In this document: one piece after another, positions 1 through 7,821 of the stretch
How the letters are laid out: each line of letters starts with the position of its first letter
How positions within the stretch are numbered: position 1 is the stretch's first letter
From: Corynebacterium sp. ACRPO
Lineage (GTDB): Bacteria; Actinomycetota; Actinomycetes; Mycobacteriales; Mycobacteriaceae
Length of the DNA stretch: 64,000 bases
Assembly: GCF_022347205.1 (NCBI RefSeq)
Contig: NZ_JAKRNE010000011.1
Span: 1-64,000, forward strand
Direction: 5' to 3'
Translations under genes and position numbers: made by a program
The notes under the pieces: model-generated
The model's input: only the letters and a program-made list of their open reading frames with translations
Database searches by the model: none
What the model was told of the DNA's origin: nothing

Positions 1-87
1 ATGGAAGGAGCCCGAGTTTCCGGCTGGAAACAAGCCATCAACCAAATGGCCGTGGCCTACCCCGACCGCTTCGACAAATACCTATAA
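1..87 (+). pseudogene. C-terminal remnant of a possible transposase
   Basis: An open frame runs from the window edge to a TAA at 85-87 and encodes 28 residues ending in the motif WKQAINQMAVAYPDRF. Tails of this kind (tryptophan, then A-x-N, then F/Y-x-x-R) resemble the C-termini of IS256 (mutator-type) transposases as I remember them. The ATG at position 1 may be fortuitous and the reading frame could continue to the left of the window. The family is uncertain; what is clear is that only a short tail is visible. Confidence 0.3.
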
Positions 88-118
88 ACCTAACCCCACA
101 CACAAACAACTTGACACG

Positions 119-313
119 CTCTATCCAATCGGACAAATCGACTTCACGACTCCTGATAAAATTACTTGGCCGACTCTTGAAAAACACGAGGTCTATCTCC
201 ATACGTTGGAAGAATTACTCGAGTACAGCCAACAAGCCAAGAACAGTGATGATTTTTGGCTGAATGCTGACTTCATTGAAAATTTGAAGACTCGAGGAAA
301 TCTTGCGGAGTAA
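119..313 (+). pseudogene. 3' fragment of an unidentified coding sequence
   Basis: An open frame without a credible start runs to TAA at 311-313 and encodes about 64 residues, including PTLEKHEVYLHTLEELLEYS and ending NLKTRGNLAE. It is more A+T-rich than the genes to its right. I do not recognise the family. With no start codon or ribosome binding site it looks like the tail of a gene cut off by rearrangement. The remaining bases up to 394 hold no gene I can support. Confidence 0.3.
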
Positions 314-394
314 AGGAACCTCGCGAAAGCGCCGATCTTTTTACTGCTAACTAAGACTTCACCCACCACAAGGTGAACTGCGCTTATCTGGGTG

Positions 395-1708
395 TTAAAA
401 GGTGGAGTAAGAATGCTCGGCGGTGCGATTGAGTGAAACCTGGATGGCGCGATCCGCTTGAGGAAGAGCGCGCTGGGGGCAATGCTCGCGCGGGCAAGCG
501 GTACAACCAGGGCCGATAGGGGTGGCGGCGGATACGTCTAAATTAAGCGCATCGGCGTAGACAATGCGGTCGGCCTCAGAGATATCGCAGCCTAAGCCCA
601 CGGCGAACTCTTTGCGAGGGGTTCCCCAAGATTGTGCGGTTCCTTGCACAAAGCGACCTATCCACAGGTAGGCGTGACCGTCTGGCATGGCGGCTACCTG
701 GCGGGTGATGCGATTGGGCGTCTCAAAGGCGCGGTGGACTATCCATAATGGGCATGACCCGCCCGAGCGGGCGAAGTGGAAGGCGGTGGAGGATTGGCGC
801 TTGGAGATATTCCCAGCGCGGTCGGTGCGGATGAAGGAAAAGGGCACGCCGGTAAGGCCTGGGCGCTGGAGGGTGGCCAGGCGTTGTGCGGTGGTTTCGA
901 AACCGGTGCCAAAGTAGTTGCACAAAAGGTCGATATCGTAGCGGGTCTTCTCAGCCATCGACAGGAACGGTTGATAGGGCATGGTGACCGCGGCCGCGAA
1001 GTACTGTGCAAGCCCTAAGGTAGCTAGTTCTTGCGCCTCGCCGGCAGGAAGCTCGGAGACGAGGTTATCGCAGACATCGCGGTAGGCGAGCAGGCAGTAT
1101 TGGAGCGCCATTTCAAAGACCAATTGGGCTTCGGAAAGGCCGTCACGAAGCGCAAGCTCCCGGGTGTCTGGATCGAAGTCGCGGCGTGGCCCCGGCCGGG
1201 AAAAGCGGACGGTAACGCCGAGGTCCTCGTGCATGCGGGACGCTAAACGGCCGCGGCGTAGCACCCGGTCACCGAGCTGGCCGGCGAGCTCTTCAGCTAG
1301 GACATCGAGCTCATGGATGTAGTTATGGGCGTCGTAGAAAAAATCACGGACAAGCTCAAAAGGGGAGCGCTCCCGCGCTGGGGCGCGGGTGGCGACGTCG
1401 ACGAAGCGGGGCATGAGCTCCGGAAAGCGCGAGGCTAGGTCGGCCAAGGACTCTTCGGCGGCGTCGGGAAAGATGCGGCGCAGGTCGGTGATGGTGCGCG
1501 TATCGCGGTCGTCTGCGAAATATCCGGGATCCACATTGAAGCGCTGGGTCAGCTGCATGAGCACGGTGACGGTAAGCGGGCGTTGATCGTTTTCGAGCTG
1601 GTTGAGGTAGCTGGTTGATAGTCCCAACTGTTTGGCCATCGCTACCTGTGTTAGCCCCCGCTGCTTGCGCAGTGCATGGATTCGTGCCCCCGCATAATGC
1701 TTGGTCAT
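395..1708 (-). CDS. prpR: PrpR/RamB-type regulator of propionate (methylcitrate) metabolism
   Basis: A 437-residue transcriptional regulator, divergent from prpDBC. An XRE-type helix-turn-helix occupies roughly residues 6-60 (RKQRGLTQVAMAKQLGLS, then YLNQLEN). The long central part matches the IrrE-like and short-chain-acyl regulator region of the ScfR family. The C-terminus carries a cysteine cluster (C-x-x-C in GCTACPREHCPQR), which in mycobacterial PrpR is linked to an Fe-S cluster and acyl-CoA sensing. I chose ATG 1708 because the helix-turn-helix domain begins there; an upstream in-frame codon at 1795 would add 29 unrelated residues. Position beside prpDBC favours the local propionate activator over the distant paralogue RamB, which shares the same architecture. 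Confidence 0.85.
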   Translation of the reverse strand: MTKHYAGARIHALRKQRGLTQVAMAKQLGLSTSYLNQLENDQRPLTVTVLMQLTQRFNVDPGYFADDRDTRTITDLRRIFPDAAEESLADLASRFPELMPRFVDVATRAPARERSPFELVRDFFYDAHNYIHELDVLAEELAGQLGDRVLRRGRLASRMHEDLGVTVRFSRPGPRRDFDPDTRELALRDGLSEAQLVFEMALQYCLLAYRDVCDNLVSELPAGEAQELATLGLAQYFAAAVTMPYQPFLSMAEKTRYDIDLLCNYFGTGFETTAQRLATLQRPGLTGVPFSFIRTDRAGNISKRQSSTAFHFARSGGSCPLWIVHRAFETPNRITRQVAAMPDGHAYLWIGRFVQGTAQSWGTPRKEFAVGLGCDISEADRIVYADALNLDVSAATPIGPGCTACPREHCPQRALPQADRAIQVSLNRTAEHSYSTF

Positions 1709-1874
1709 CGCTAGTTCGGCCACCTTTCGCCGCCGTGAACAGAAGAAACCACAAGGTTTGCAGATTCCACTGAATCGTTCCGCTAGATTACACACACCCT
1801 ACTTATAGCGCAGAGCACATTCAAGCATTTAGTGTGATGTGAGACGCACCGCAGAGTGAAGGAGGACCCATCTA
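1709..1874. promoter_or_regulatory. Divergent prpR/prpD promoter region with a TTTGCA-type site
   Basis: This 166-bp space separates the two divergent starts. It contains TTTGCAGA at 1757-1764, one base from the TTTGCAAA core known for RamB/PrpR-type regulators. A strong Shine-Dalgarno (AAGGAGG, about 1859-1865) lies 9 bases before the GTG of prpD. Assigning the site to PrpR is inference. Confidence 0.4.
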
Positions 1875-3386
1875 GTGAAGAAGCACGAGGTACGCACCCA
1901 TAAATCCGCCGAGGAATTTCCCTATGAGGAACACTTGGCATACAAGGTGGCAGAAGTGGCCGCGGACCCCGTAGAGGTCCCAGCTGAGACCACCGACATG
2001 ATTATTAACCGCATTATCGACAACGCAGCTGTGGCTATGGCCTCCGTGGCACGGGGGCCTGTAACCTCCGCCCGCACCATGGCGCAGGCACACCCGGTAA
2101 GCGAGGGAGGTTCCACTGTATTTGGTGTGGATGGAGCCTACTCGGCCGAATGGGCCGCCCTAGCCAACGGCACAGCGGTCCGTGAGCTGGACTATCACGA
2201 CACCTTCCTCGCCGCTGAATACTCGCACCCAGGGGACAATATTCCGCCGCTTCTTGCTACCGCGCAGCACAAGGGCCTTAGCGGCCGTGATCTTATCCGC
2301 GGCATCGCTACCGGCTATGAAATCCAGGTCAACCTCGTTAAGGGAATTTGCCTGCACGAGCACAAGATTGACCATGTAGCGCACCTCGGGCCCTCCGTGG
2401 CCGCCGGCATCGGTACCATGCTCGGTTTGGATAGGGACACGATCTACCAGGCGGTGGGTCAGGCGTTGCACACCACGACCGCCACCCGCCAATCCCGCAA
2501 GGGACTGATTTCTTCCTGGAAGGCCTATGCCCCAGCCTTCGCGGGAAAAATGGCCATTGAGGCCGTCGACCGGGCGATGCGTGGCGAGGGCGCACCGGCG
2601 CCCATCTGGGAAGGCGAGGATGGGTTCATCGCGTGGATGCTGCACTCGCCGGAGCGCACTTACTCCGTCCCGCTGCCGGAGGACGGCGAGCCAAAACGAG
2701 CCATCTTGGATACCTACACCAAGGAACACTCGGCCGAATACCAGGCCCAAGCGCCCATTGATATGGCCTTTGCATTGAAGAAAACCCTGGCAGAAAGGGG
2801 ACTGAGGACAGCGGATATCGAGTCCATCGTTCTGCATACCTCGCACCACACGCACTATGTCATCGGTACCGGTGCCAATGATCCGCAAAAGATGGATCCC
2901 TCTGCTTCCCGGGAGACGCTGGATCATTCCATCATGTACATCTTTGCCGTCGCCCTTGAGGACGGCGAGTGGGACCACGAGGCTTCTTATGCTCCCGAGC
3001 GTGCCAACCGCCCGGAGACCATCGAACTTTGGCACAAGATTTCCACCGTCGAGGACCCCGAGTGGACCCGCCGTTATCACTCCAACGACCTTTCTGAAAA
3101 GGCCTTTGGCGGCAAGGCTGTGATCACTTTCAAAGACGGCACGGTGGTAGAAGATGAGCGCGCCGTTGCTGACGCCCACCCGCTTGGTGCCCGACCCTTT
3201 GCACGCGAGCAATACATAGAGAAGTTCAGAAAACTCGCAAACGGCATCGTGGATGAAGCCGAACAAGAGCGCTTCCTCAACGCCGTCCAAAACTTGGAAA
3301 ATCTCACTGACCTTACCGAGATAAACGTGCGGGTGACCGATGCTCACCTCGCCGCCGCACCCCAGAAACCGGAAGGACTCTTCTAA
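1875..3386 (+). CDS. prpD: 2-methylcitrate dehydratase (MmgE/PrpD family)
   Basis: A 503-residue protein of the MmgE/PrpD family, the usual length for bacterial PrpD. It catalyses dehydration of 2-methylcitrate to 2-methyl-cis-aconitate in the cytosolic methylcitrate cycle that removes propionyl-CoA. Family-like stretches are visible: [20 protein letters not shown] near the N-terminus, then [24 protein letters not shown]. The GTG start at 1875 is chosen because AAGGAGG sits at the right distance. The stop overlaps the prpB start (TAATG), so translation is probably coupled. It is the first gene of prpDBC and is divergent from its likely activator PrpR. Confidence 0.93.
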   Translation: MKKHEVRTHKSAEEFPYEEHLAYKVAEVAADPVEVPAETTDMIINRIIDNAAVAMASVARGPVTSARTMAQAHPVSEGGSTVFGVDGAYSAEWAALANGTAVRELDYHDTFLAAEYSHPGDNIPPLLATAQHKGLSGRDLIRGIATGYEIQVNLVKGICLHEHKIDHVAHLGPSVAAGIGTMLGLDRDTIYQAVGQALHTTTATRQSRKGLISSWKAYAPAFAGKMAIEAVDRAMRGEGAPAPIWEGEDGFIAWMLHSPERTYSVPLPEDGEPKRAILDTYTKEHSAEYQAQAPIDMAFALKKTLAERGLRTADIESIVLHTSHHTHYVIGTGANDPQKMDPSASRETLDHSIMYIFAVALEDGEWDHEASYAPERANRPETIELWHKISTVEDPEWTRRYHSNDLSEKAFGGKAVITFKDGTVVEDERAVADAHPLGARPFAREQYIEKFRKLANGIVDEAEQERFLNAVQNLENLTDLTEINVRVTDAHLAAAPQKPEGLF

Positions 3387-4318
3387 TGGCTGGACTATTT
3401 GGCTCTATGAAAACTCCCGCGGAAAAGCGCCAGCAATTCCGCGCCGACCTTGAATCTGGCACCATTACCCGATTGCCGGGCGCGTTCAATCCCCTGACCG
3501 CGCGCCTAATTCAGGATATCGGTGGTTTCGGCGGAGTTTATGTCTCCGGCGCGGTGCTGGCCAATGATTTGGGCCTTCCCGATATTGGCCTGACCACCTT
3601 GACTGAGGTGGCGCAGCGTTCGGGCCAGATTGCCCGCGCGACGGACCTGCCCGTGCTTGTCGACGCCGACACTGGCTTCGGCGAACCCATGTCCGCCGCC
3701 CGCACCATAGCCGCACTCGAAGACGCAGGCCTAGCCGGATGCCACCTTGAAGACCAGGTCAACCCGAAGCGCTGCGGCCACCTCGATGGCAAAGAAGTGG
3801 TGGACACAGATATTATGCTCCGCCGTATTAGTGCCGCGGTCAACGAGCGGCGCGACCCGAACTTCATTGTTTGTGCCCGCACCGATGCCGCAGGAGTCAA
3901 TGGCATCGATGACGCCATCGACCGTGCAAAGGCTTACGCCGATGCTGGTGCGGACCTTATCTTCACTGAGGCGTTGTATCAGCCAGCAGACTTTGAAAAA
4001 TTCCGCGCCGCTGTCGACACCCCGTTGCTGGCAAATATGACCGAATTCGGCAAGACCGAGTTGCTTTCGGCGCAACAGCTAGAAGACCTCGGCTATAACG
4101 CAGTCATCTGGCCTGTCTCCACCTTCCGCGTGGCTATGGGCGCCACCGAGGATTTCCTGCGGGATATGCATGAAACCGGCTTACAAACTGACTGGCTCGA
4201 GCGCATGCAACACCGTTCCCGCCTTTATGAGCTGGTGCGCTACGAGGAATACAACGACTTCGACCAATCCGTTTTCACCTATTCCAAAGACACCTACCGA
4301 CCAACCTTCGAAAGCTAA
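3386..4318 (+). CDS. prpB: Methylisocitrate lyase
   Basis: A 310-residue member of the isocitrate lyase/PEP mutase superfamily, which cleaves 2-methylisocitrate to pyruvate and succinate. The catalytic loop K-R-C-G-H is present in EDQVNPKRCGHLDGKEV. The metal-binding region is seen in LVDADTGFGEP, and later strands in FIVCARTDA and ADLIFTEAL. Length is typical of PrpB and far shorter than true isocitrate lyase (about 430 residues), which favours the methylisocitrate assignment, as does the position between prpD and prpC. It overlaps the prpD stop codon by one base. Confidence 0.94.
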   Translation: MAGLFGSMKTPAEKRQQFRADLESGTITRLPGAFNPLTARLIQDIGGFGGVYVSGAVLANDLGLPDIGLTTLTEVAQRSGQIARATDLPVLVDADTGFGEPMSAARTIAALEDAGLAGCHLEDQVNPKRCGHLDGKEVVDTDIMLRRISAAVNERRDPNFIVCARTDAAGVNGIDDAIDRAKAYADAGADLIFTEALYQPADFEKFRAAVDTPLLANMTEFGKTELLSAQQLEDLGYNAVIWPVSTFRVAMGATEDFLRDMHETGLQTDWLERMQHRSRLYELVRYEEYNDFDQSVFTYSKDTYRPTFES

Positions 4319-4332
4319 GGAGAATTCCCACC

Positions 4333-5490
4333 ATGTCCGATAAGAACCAGACCCCCGAAATCCGCAAGGGCCTGTATGGCGTCGTCGTCGATGAGACTGC
4401 CGTGTCCAAGGTCGTCCCTGAGACCAACTCGCTGACCTACCGCGGCTATCCCGTCCAAGAGCTTGCCCGCTATTGCTCCTTCGAGGAAGTGGCTTATCTG
4501 CTGTGGAACGGCAAGCTACCGGGGCAGGAATCCCTCATCCGTTTCTCTGCCCGCGAGAAAGCCCTGCGCCACTTGGAGCGCCATGTCATTGACCTCATTA
4601 TGTCCATGCCGCTGTCGTGCCACCCAATGGACGTCCTGCGTACCGCCATTTCCTATATCGGTTCCCAAGACCCAGAGGAATACACCAAAGACTCTGAACA
4701 TATCCGTCGCACCGCGCTTGAGCTAATGGCCAAGATTCCCACGATCATTGCTCTCGATATCCGACGCCGCCGCGGCGAGGGCTACATCCAACCTTCTCGC
4801 AAGAAGGGCTTTGCGGAGAACTTCCTGTGGATGGTCTTCGGTGATGAGGAAGGCTCCCCAGCTACCAACCGCGCCGATATCGAGGCCTTTGATAAGTCCC
4901 TCATTCTCTACGCCGAGCACTCATTTAACGCCTCCACCTTCGCTGCCCGCGTGGTGACCTCCACCATGTCCGATACTTATTCCGCCATCGTCGCGGCCAT
5001 CGGCGCGCTCAAGGGGCCTCTGCATGGCGGTGCCAACGAGGCCGTGATGAAAAACTTCCTGGAGATTGCCGATCCTGCCAAGGCAGAAGAGTGGACCAAA
5101 AAGAAGCTGGCGAACAAGGAATTGGTCATGGGATTTGGTCACCGCGTCTACAAAAACGGCGACTCCCGAGTTCCCACCATGGAGGCCGCCTTTAAGGAGC
5201 TGGCCGAACAACATGACCAGACCCAATGGATTGAGATGTACGACATCATGGCCAAGACGATGGAGGAAAATACCTCGATCAAGATCAAGCCTAACCTCGA
5301 TTTTCCCGCTGGCCCTGCCTATCACATCTTGGGTTTCGACATTGAATTCTTCACGCCAATCTTTGTGATGGCCCGCATTACCGGTTGGACTGCGCACATC
5401 GTAGAGCAGAACGAGAATAACTCGCTTATCCGCCCGCTATCCGCTTATAACGGCGAGGAGCAGCGTTCGGTTCCGCCGAAGTCCTTCTAA
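4333..5490 (+). CDS. prpC: 2-methylcitrate synthase
   Basis: A 385-residue citrate synthase-fold enzyme condensing propionyl-CoA with oxaloacetate. Citrate synthase signatures are clear: the histidine in GPLHGGANEAVMK, the motif GFGHRVYKNGD, and the substrate-binding segment near the end (FFTPIFVMARITGWTAHI). The short, AccA-like length and the operon position distinguish it from the main TCA-cycle citrate synthase. It starts 14 bp after prpB with GGAG in between. Its oxaloacetate could come from the pyruvate carboxylase encoded shortly downstream. Confidence 0.94.
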   Translation: MSDKNQTPEIRKGLYGVVVDETAVSKVVPETNSLTYRGYPVQELARYCSFEEVAYLLWNGKLPGQESLIRFSAREKALRHLERHVIDLIMSMPLSCHPMDVLRTAISYIGSQDPEEYTKDSEHIRRTALELMAKIPTIIALDIRRRRGEGYIQPSRKKGFAENFLWMVFGDEEGSPATNRADIEAFDKSLILYAEHSFNASTFAARVVTSTMSDTYSAIVAAIGALKGPLHGGANEAVMKNFLEIADPAKAEEWTKKKLANKELVMGFGHRVYKNGDSRVPTMEAAFKELAEQHDQTQWIEMYDIMAKTMEENTSIKIKPNLDFPAGPAYHILGFDIEFFTPIFVMARITGWTAHIVEQNENNSLIRPLSAYNGEEQRSVPPKSF

Positions 5491-5498
5491 AACTCACA

Positions 5499-5550
5499 AG
5501 CTCCCCCTCCTCCAGAGACAATTTTCATTCTCGGGGTGGGGGAGTAGCCG
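5499..5550. terminator. Hairpin between convergent prpC and the ABC permease gene
   Basis: CTCCCCC at 5501-5507 pairs with GGGGGAG at 5538-5544, and GAGA 5515-5518 pairs with TCTC 5529-5532 inside. TTTT follows at 5551 on the plus strand. It sits between two convergent genes and could serve both. Confidence 0.65.
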
Positions 5551-5565
5551 TTTTCCACGGATAGT

Positions 5566-6249
5566 CTAAGGCTGGACTCGCCGCGCTAACTGATGCATCA
5601 CCAGTGAGAAAACGATGACAGTCAAAGCCGAGAAGAAGAATAAACCTGGCCAAGGGGCGCCGATGTGGACAGTCCCTAGGCTATCAATAAGAATTGCCAG
5701 CAGGAGTGCTGCTGCATAGAAGCCGACAAGGATGCCAACAATAAGCAAGAACCGGGTGAACAGAGAACGTTGTTTGGCGCTACTGACCACTAAGCCGATG
5801 AAAGTGCCGATGTATCCGGTAAGTAGGTGGCCACAAATAAAGCTTCCCAAGGTCGCGACTCGAGCGAAGAGAGGCCTGAGACCGGAACTGCCAGGAGAGA
5901 TAACCCACGACGAGTACATGTCTACGCCAGCGCGTAGCGCGACATAAAATGTCAGCCAAGCAATGGCGCCGAATACGAACGCGGCTAGCCATAGGGTCGC
6001 GTGCATGCTCATCAGCCACTGCTGTGGGCGCATTCCCAGTCCACGAAGGGCCCGGTATTCAGTTGCGGTGAAGGCGCAGTAGAGGCCCCAAATGAATACG
6101 GCGAGAATTCCCCAGCCAGCAGGGTTAGCGCTAATCGTTGTTGGGTCGGTGGGCAGGAAATAAGGCACGCTCCACAGCAATGCGACGATAATGCAAACGG
6201 CGATAAAGGTCTTTGTGGCGTTGAGATTAAAGGTCTTAAGCAGTTTCAT
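5566..6249 (-). CDS. ABC transporter membrane subunit (unknown substrate)
   Basis: A 227-residue membrane protein with about six hydrophobic segments, for example FIAVCIIVALLWSVPYFL near the N-terminus and LLIVGILVGFYAAALLLAIL near the C-terminus. It begins 2 bp after the end of the ATPase gene and is the last gene of a GntR-ATPase-permease operon. Such YtrA-type modules in actinobacteria and firmicutes often export peptides or respond to cell-envelope stress. Nothing in the sequence identifies the substrate. Confidence 0.7.
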   Translation of the reverse strand: MKLLKTFNLNATKTFIAVCIIVALLWSVPYFLPTDPTTISANPAGWGILAVFIWGLYCAFTATEYRALRGLGMRPQQWLMSMHATLWLAAFVFGAIAWLTFYVALRAGVDMYSSWVISPGSSGLRPLFARVATLGSFICGHLLTGYIGTFIGLVVSSAKQRSLFTRFLLIVGILVGFYAAALLLAILIDSLGTVHIGAPWPGLFFFSALTVIVFSLVMHQLARRVQP

Positions 6250-6251
6250 GG

Positions 6252-7106
6252 CTAGGACTCCTCTTGTGAGGTGCGGGTGGATTCATGGGCGCGGGAAACA
6301 AGGGAATCAATGAGCTGGCCGTCGTCAAGGTAGGAGACGGTGATTTGGGTGGCGTCCACGGTATCGTCCGGAAACGGCACCGGGGACCAAGCATTAACTT
6401 TGGTGGTCGAGCCAAGCGAGGATTGGTGGAGTGGGAGGGCGTCGGCAAGCGCGAGTGCTTGCTCGACGTCTTTGGTGCTGCCCGTGAGCACTGGGTAGTG
6501 CGGCCGTTGGGATTCAAGATCGGTGGGCTTATTGACTGTGCCGTCGTGCACGGTAATGACCTGGTCAATTAAACCCACGAGATCTTCCGCCCGGTGCGAA
6601 GAGAGCACGAGTAGCCAATCCGGGGTGGCCGCGGCATGGGCGATGATGAGCTCACGCAGGCGCGTGCGCGTCGGCGCATCCAAGCCATTGAAGGGCTCAT
6701 CGAGGAGGGTGACCGGTGTGCGCGCCGCCAGGGCAGTGGCACAGGCAACCAGTTGGCGCTGGCCGGTGCTTAAAGAGCGGTTCTTGCTGCGCTTATCGAC
6801 GCCCATCTTATCCAACAGTTCCTCCGCATACCCCACGTCGAATCCCTCACGTACGTGCTCTGCGGCGCGCAGGTGCTGGCGCACGGTGGAACCGGAAAGC
6901 AAGATATCGGCGCCGGTGCGCGCTATCGCCACCTGCGAGGTATCGATGCTGCCCTTGGCGGGCAGGAAGCCGGCCACTGTGCGGAGGAGCGTGGTCTTGC
7001 CGGCGCCATTGGGGCCGATCAGCCCGTACATACCGGCGGTGAGATCGAGGTGCGGCACATGCAGGCGGTGCTTGCAGGTAACGTTCTGCAACTTAAGGTG
7101 CGTCAT
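6252..7106 (-). CDS. ABC transporter ATP-binding protein
   Basis: A 284-residue ABC ATPase. Walker A is GLIGPNGAGKTTLL near residue 35, the signature is LSTGQRQLVACA, and Walker B is TPVTLLDEPFNGLD. The domain fills the first ~210 residues; the remaining ~70 form a variable tail without a recognisable domain. It overlaps the end of the GntR gene by 14 bp and lies 2 bp from the permease gene, so the three are co-transcribed and presumably form one exporter with its own repressor. Confidence 0.9.
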   Translation of the reverse strand: MTHLKLQNVTCKHRLHVPHLDLTAGMYGLIGPNGAGKTTLLRTVAGFLPAKGSIDTSQVAIARTGADILLSGSTVRQHLRAAEHVREGFDVGYAEELLDKMGVDKRSKNRSLSTGQRQLVACATALAARTPVTLLDEPFNGLDAPTRTRLRELIIAHAAATPDWLLVLSSHRAEDLVGLIDQVITVHDGTVNKPTDLESQRPHYPVLTGSTKDVEQALALADALPLHQSSLGSTTKVNAWSPVPFPDDTVDATQITVSYLDDGQLIDSLVSRAHESTRTSQEES

Positions 7107-7461
7107 GATGGTCTCCTTCGGCTTCGATGAGGTCGGCGATGTCGCTGGCGCTTAAGCCCAGCGCGGCTCCTTCTTTGAGAAGAGGAAGGATGAAGTCTTC
7201 TCTCAGGGCTTCTTGGCGTTGGTGGCGGACCTTGTCGCGCGCGCCTTCGCGCACAAACATGCCCAAGCCGCGACGTTTTTCTAGCAGCCCTTCCTCAAAG
7301 AGGACGGTCAGTGCCTTTGCAGAGGTAGTGGGGTTGACGGAGTGGAAAGCCGAAAGCTCATTGGTGCTGGGGGCGCGTTCTCCCTCTGGGAGTTCGCCGG
7401 AAATAATCATGTCCCTGATTCCTCCTGCCAGCTGTTGATAAATAGGCCGAGTATCGCTCAT
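7093..7461 (-). CDS. GntR-family (YtrA-type) repressor
   Basis: A 122-residue regulator: an N-terminal winged helix (IYQQLAGGIRDMIISGELPE, then NELSAFHSVNPTTSAKALTVL) followed by only ~50 residues. That short tail is typical of the YtrA subfamily, which dimerises without a large effector domain. It is first in the operon with the ATPase and permease genes and probably controls them. A dyad directly upstream (7506-7536) is the likely operator. The inducing signal cannot be read from the sequence. Confidence 0.88.
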   Translation of the reverse strand: MSDTRPIYQQLAGGIRDMIISGELPEGERAPSTNELSAFHSVNPTTSAKALTVLFEEGLLEKRRGLGMFVREGARDKVRHQRQEALREDFILPLLKEGAALGLSASDIADLIEAEGDHHDAP

Positions 7462-7505
7462 AGTGCGGCCTCTCGTGCATGCGACATGTGATTCCTTCCC
7501 TGGTG

Positions 7506-7536
7506 TATGGGTTTACCACCTATGTGGGTAACCATA
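7506..7536. promoter_or_regulatory. Imperfect dyad upstream of the GntR gene (candidate operator)
   Basis: TATGG at 7506-7510 and CCATA at 7532-7536 are the ends of an imperfect inverted repeat whose inner parts are GGTTTACCAC and GTGGGTAACC. It lies 45-75 bp upstream of the GntR start. YtrA-type repressors usually bind such a site in their own promoter; the assignment is inference. Confidence 0.5.
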
Positions 7537-7821
7537 TAGCCGGGGAGGCGTTTGGTCAACAACGGTTTACTTGGGTGCACAGGTGTCCCCGCTGCATATT
7601 TTGTTGAGGTAAAAATTTGCAAGATTTACAGAATAGCTAACCCTGTTATTACTGGTCGGACTGCAGAAACCACCCGTTCAACGGTTTAAGCGCTGGATAG
7701 TGTGGCAAACTCCGCTTGAAAATGGGCAGACAAGGAAGGTTTCGATCTCTAAACTGAGATACGGATCACCCAAGAGGAGGTGCTGTATCGCAGTACCTTC
7801 CGAGTTGAAAGGAACACAGAA
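7537..7821 (+). promoter_or_regulatory. pyc upstream region
   Basis: There is no gene here. The stretch holds TTTGCAAG at 7616-7623, close to the TTTGCAAA core of RamB/PrpR sites. It also has a small GATCTC/GAGAT hairpin (7744-7759) and a perfect AGGAGG at 7775-7780 that is not followed by a credible start. The functional Shine-Dalgarno for pyc is AAAGG, about ten bases before the GTG at 7822. I could not fix a -35/-10 pair with confidence. Confidence 0.4.

Noticed and set aside
2160..3347. A 395-codon open frame antisense to prpD
   Set aside because: Same cause: third-position G+C bias of prpD keeps the opposite frame open. No motif seen.
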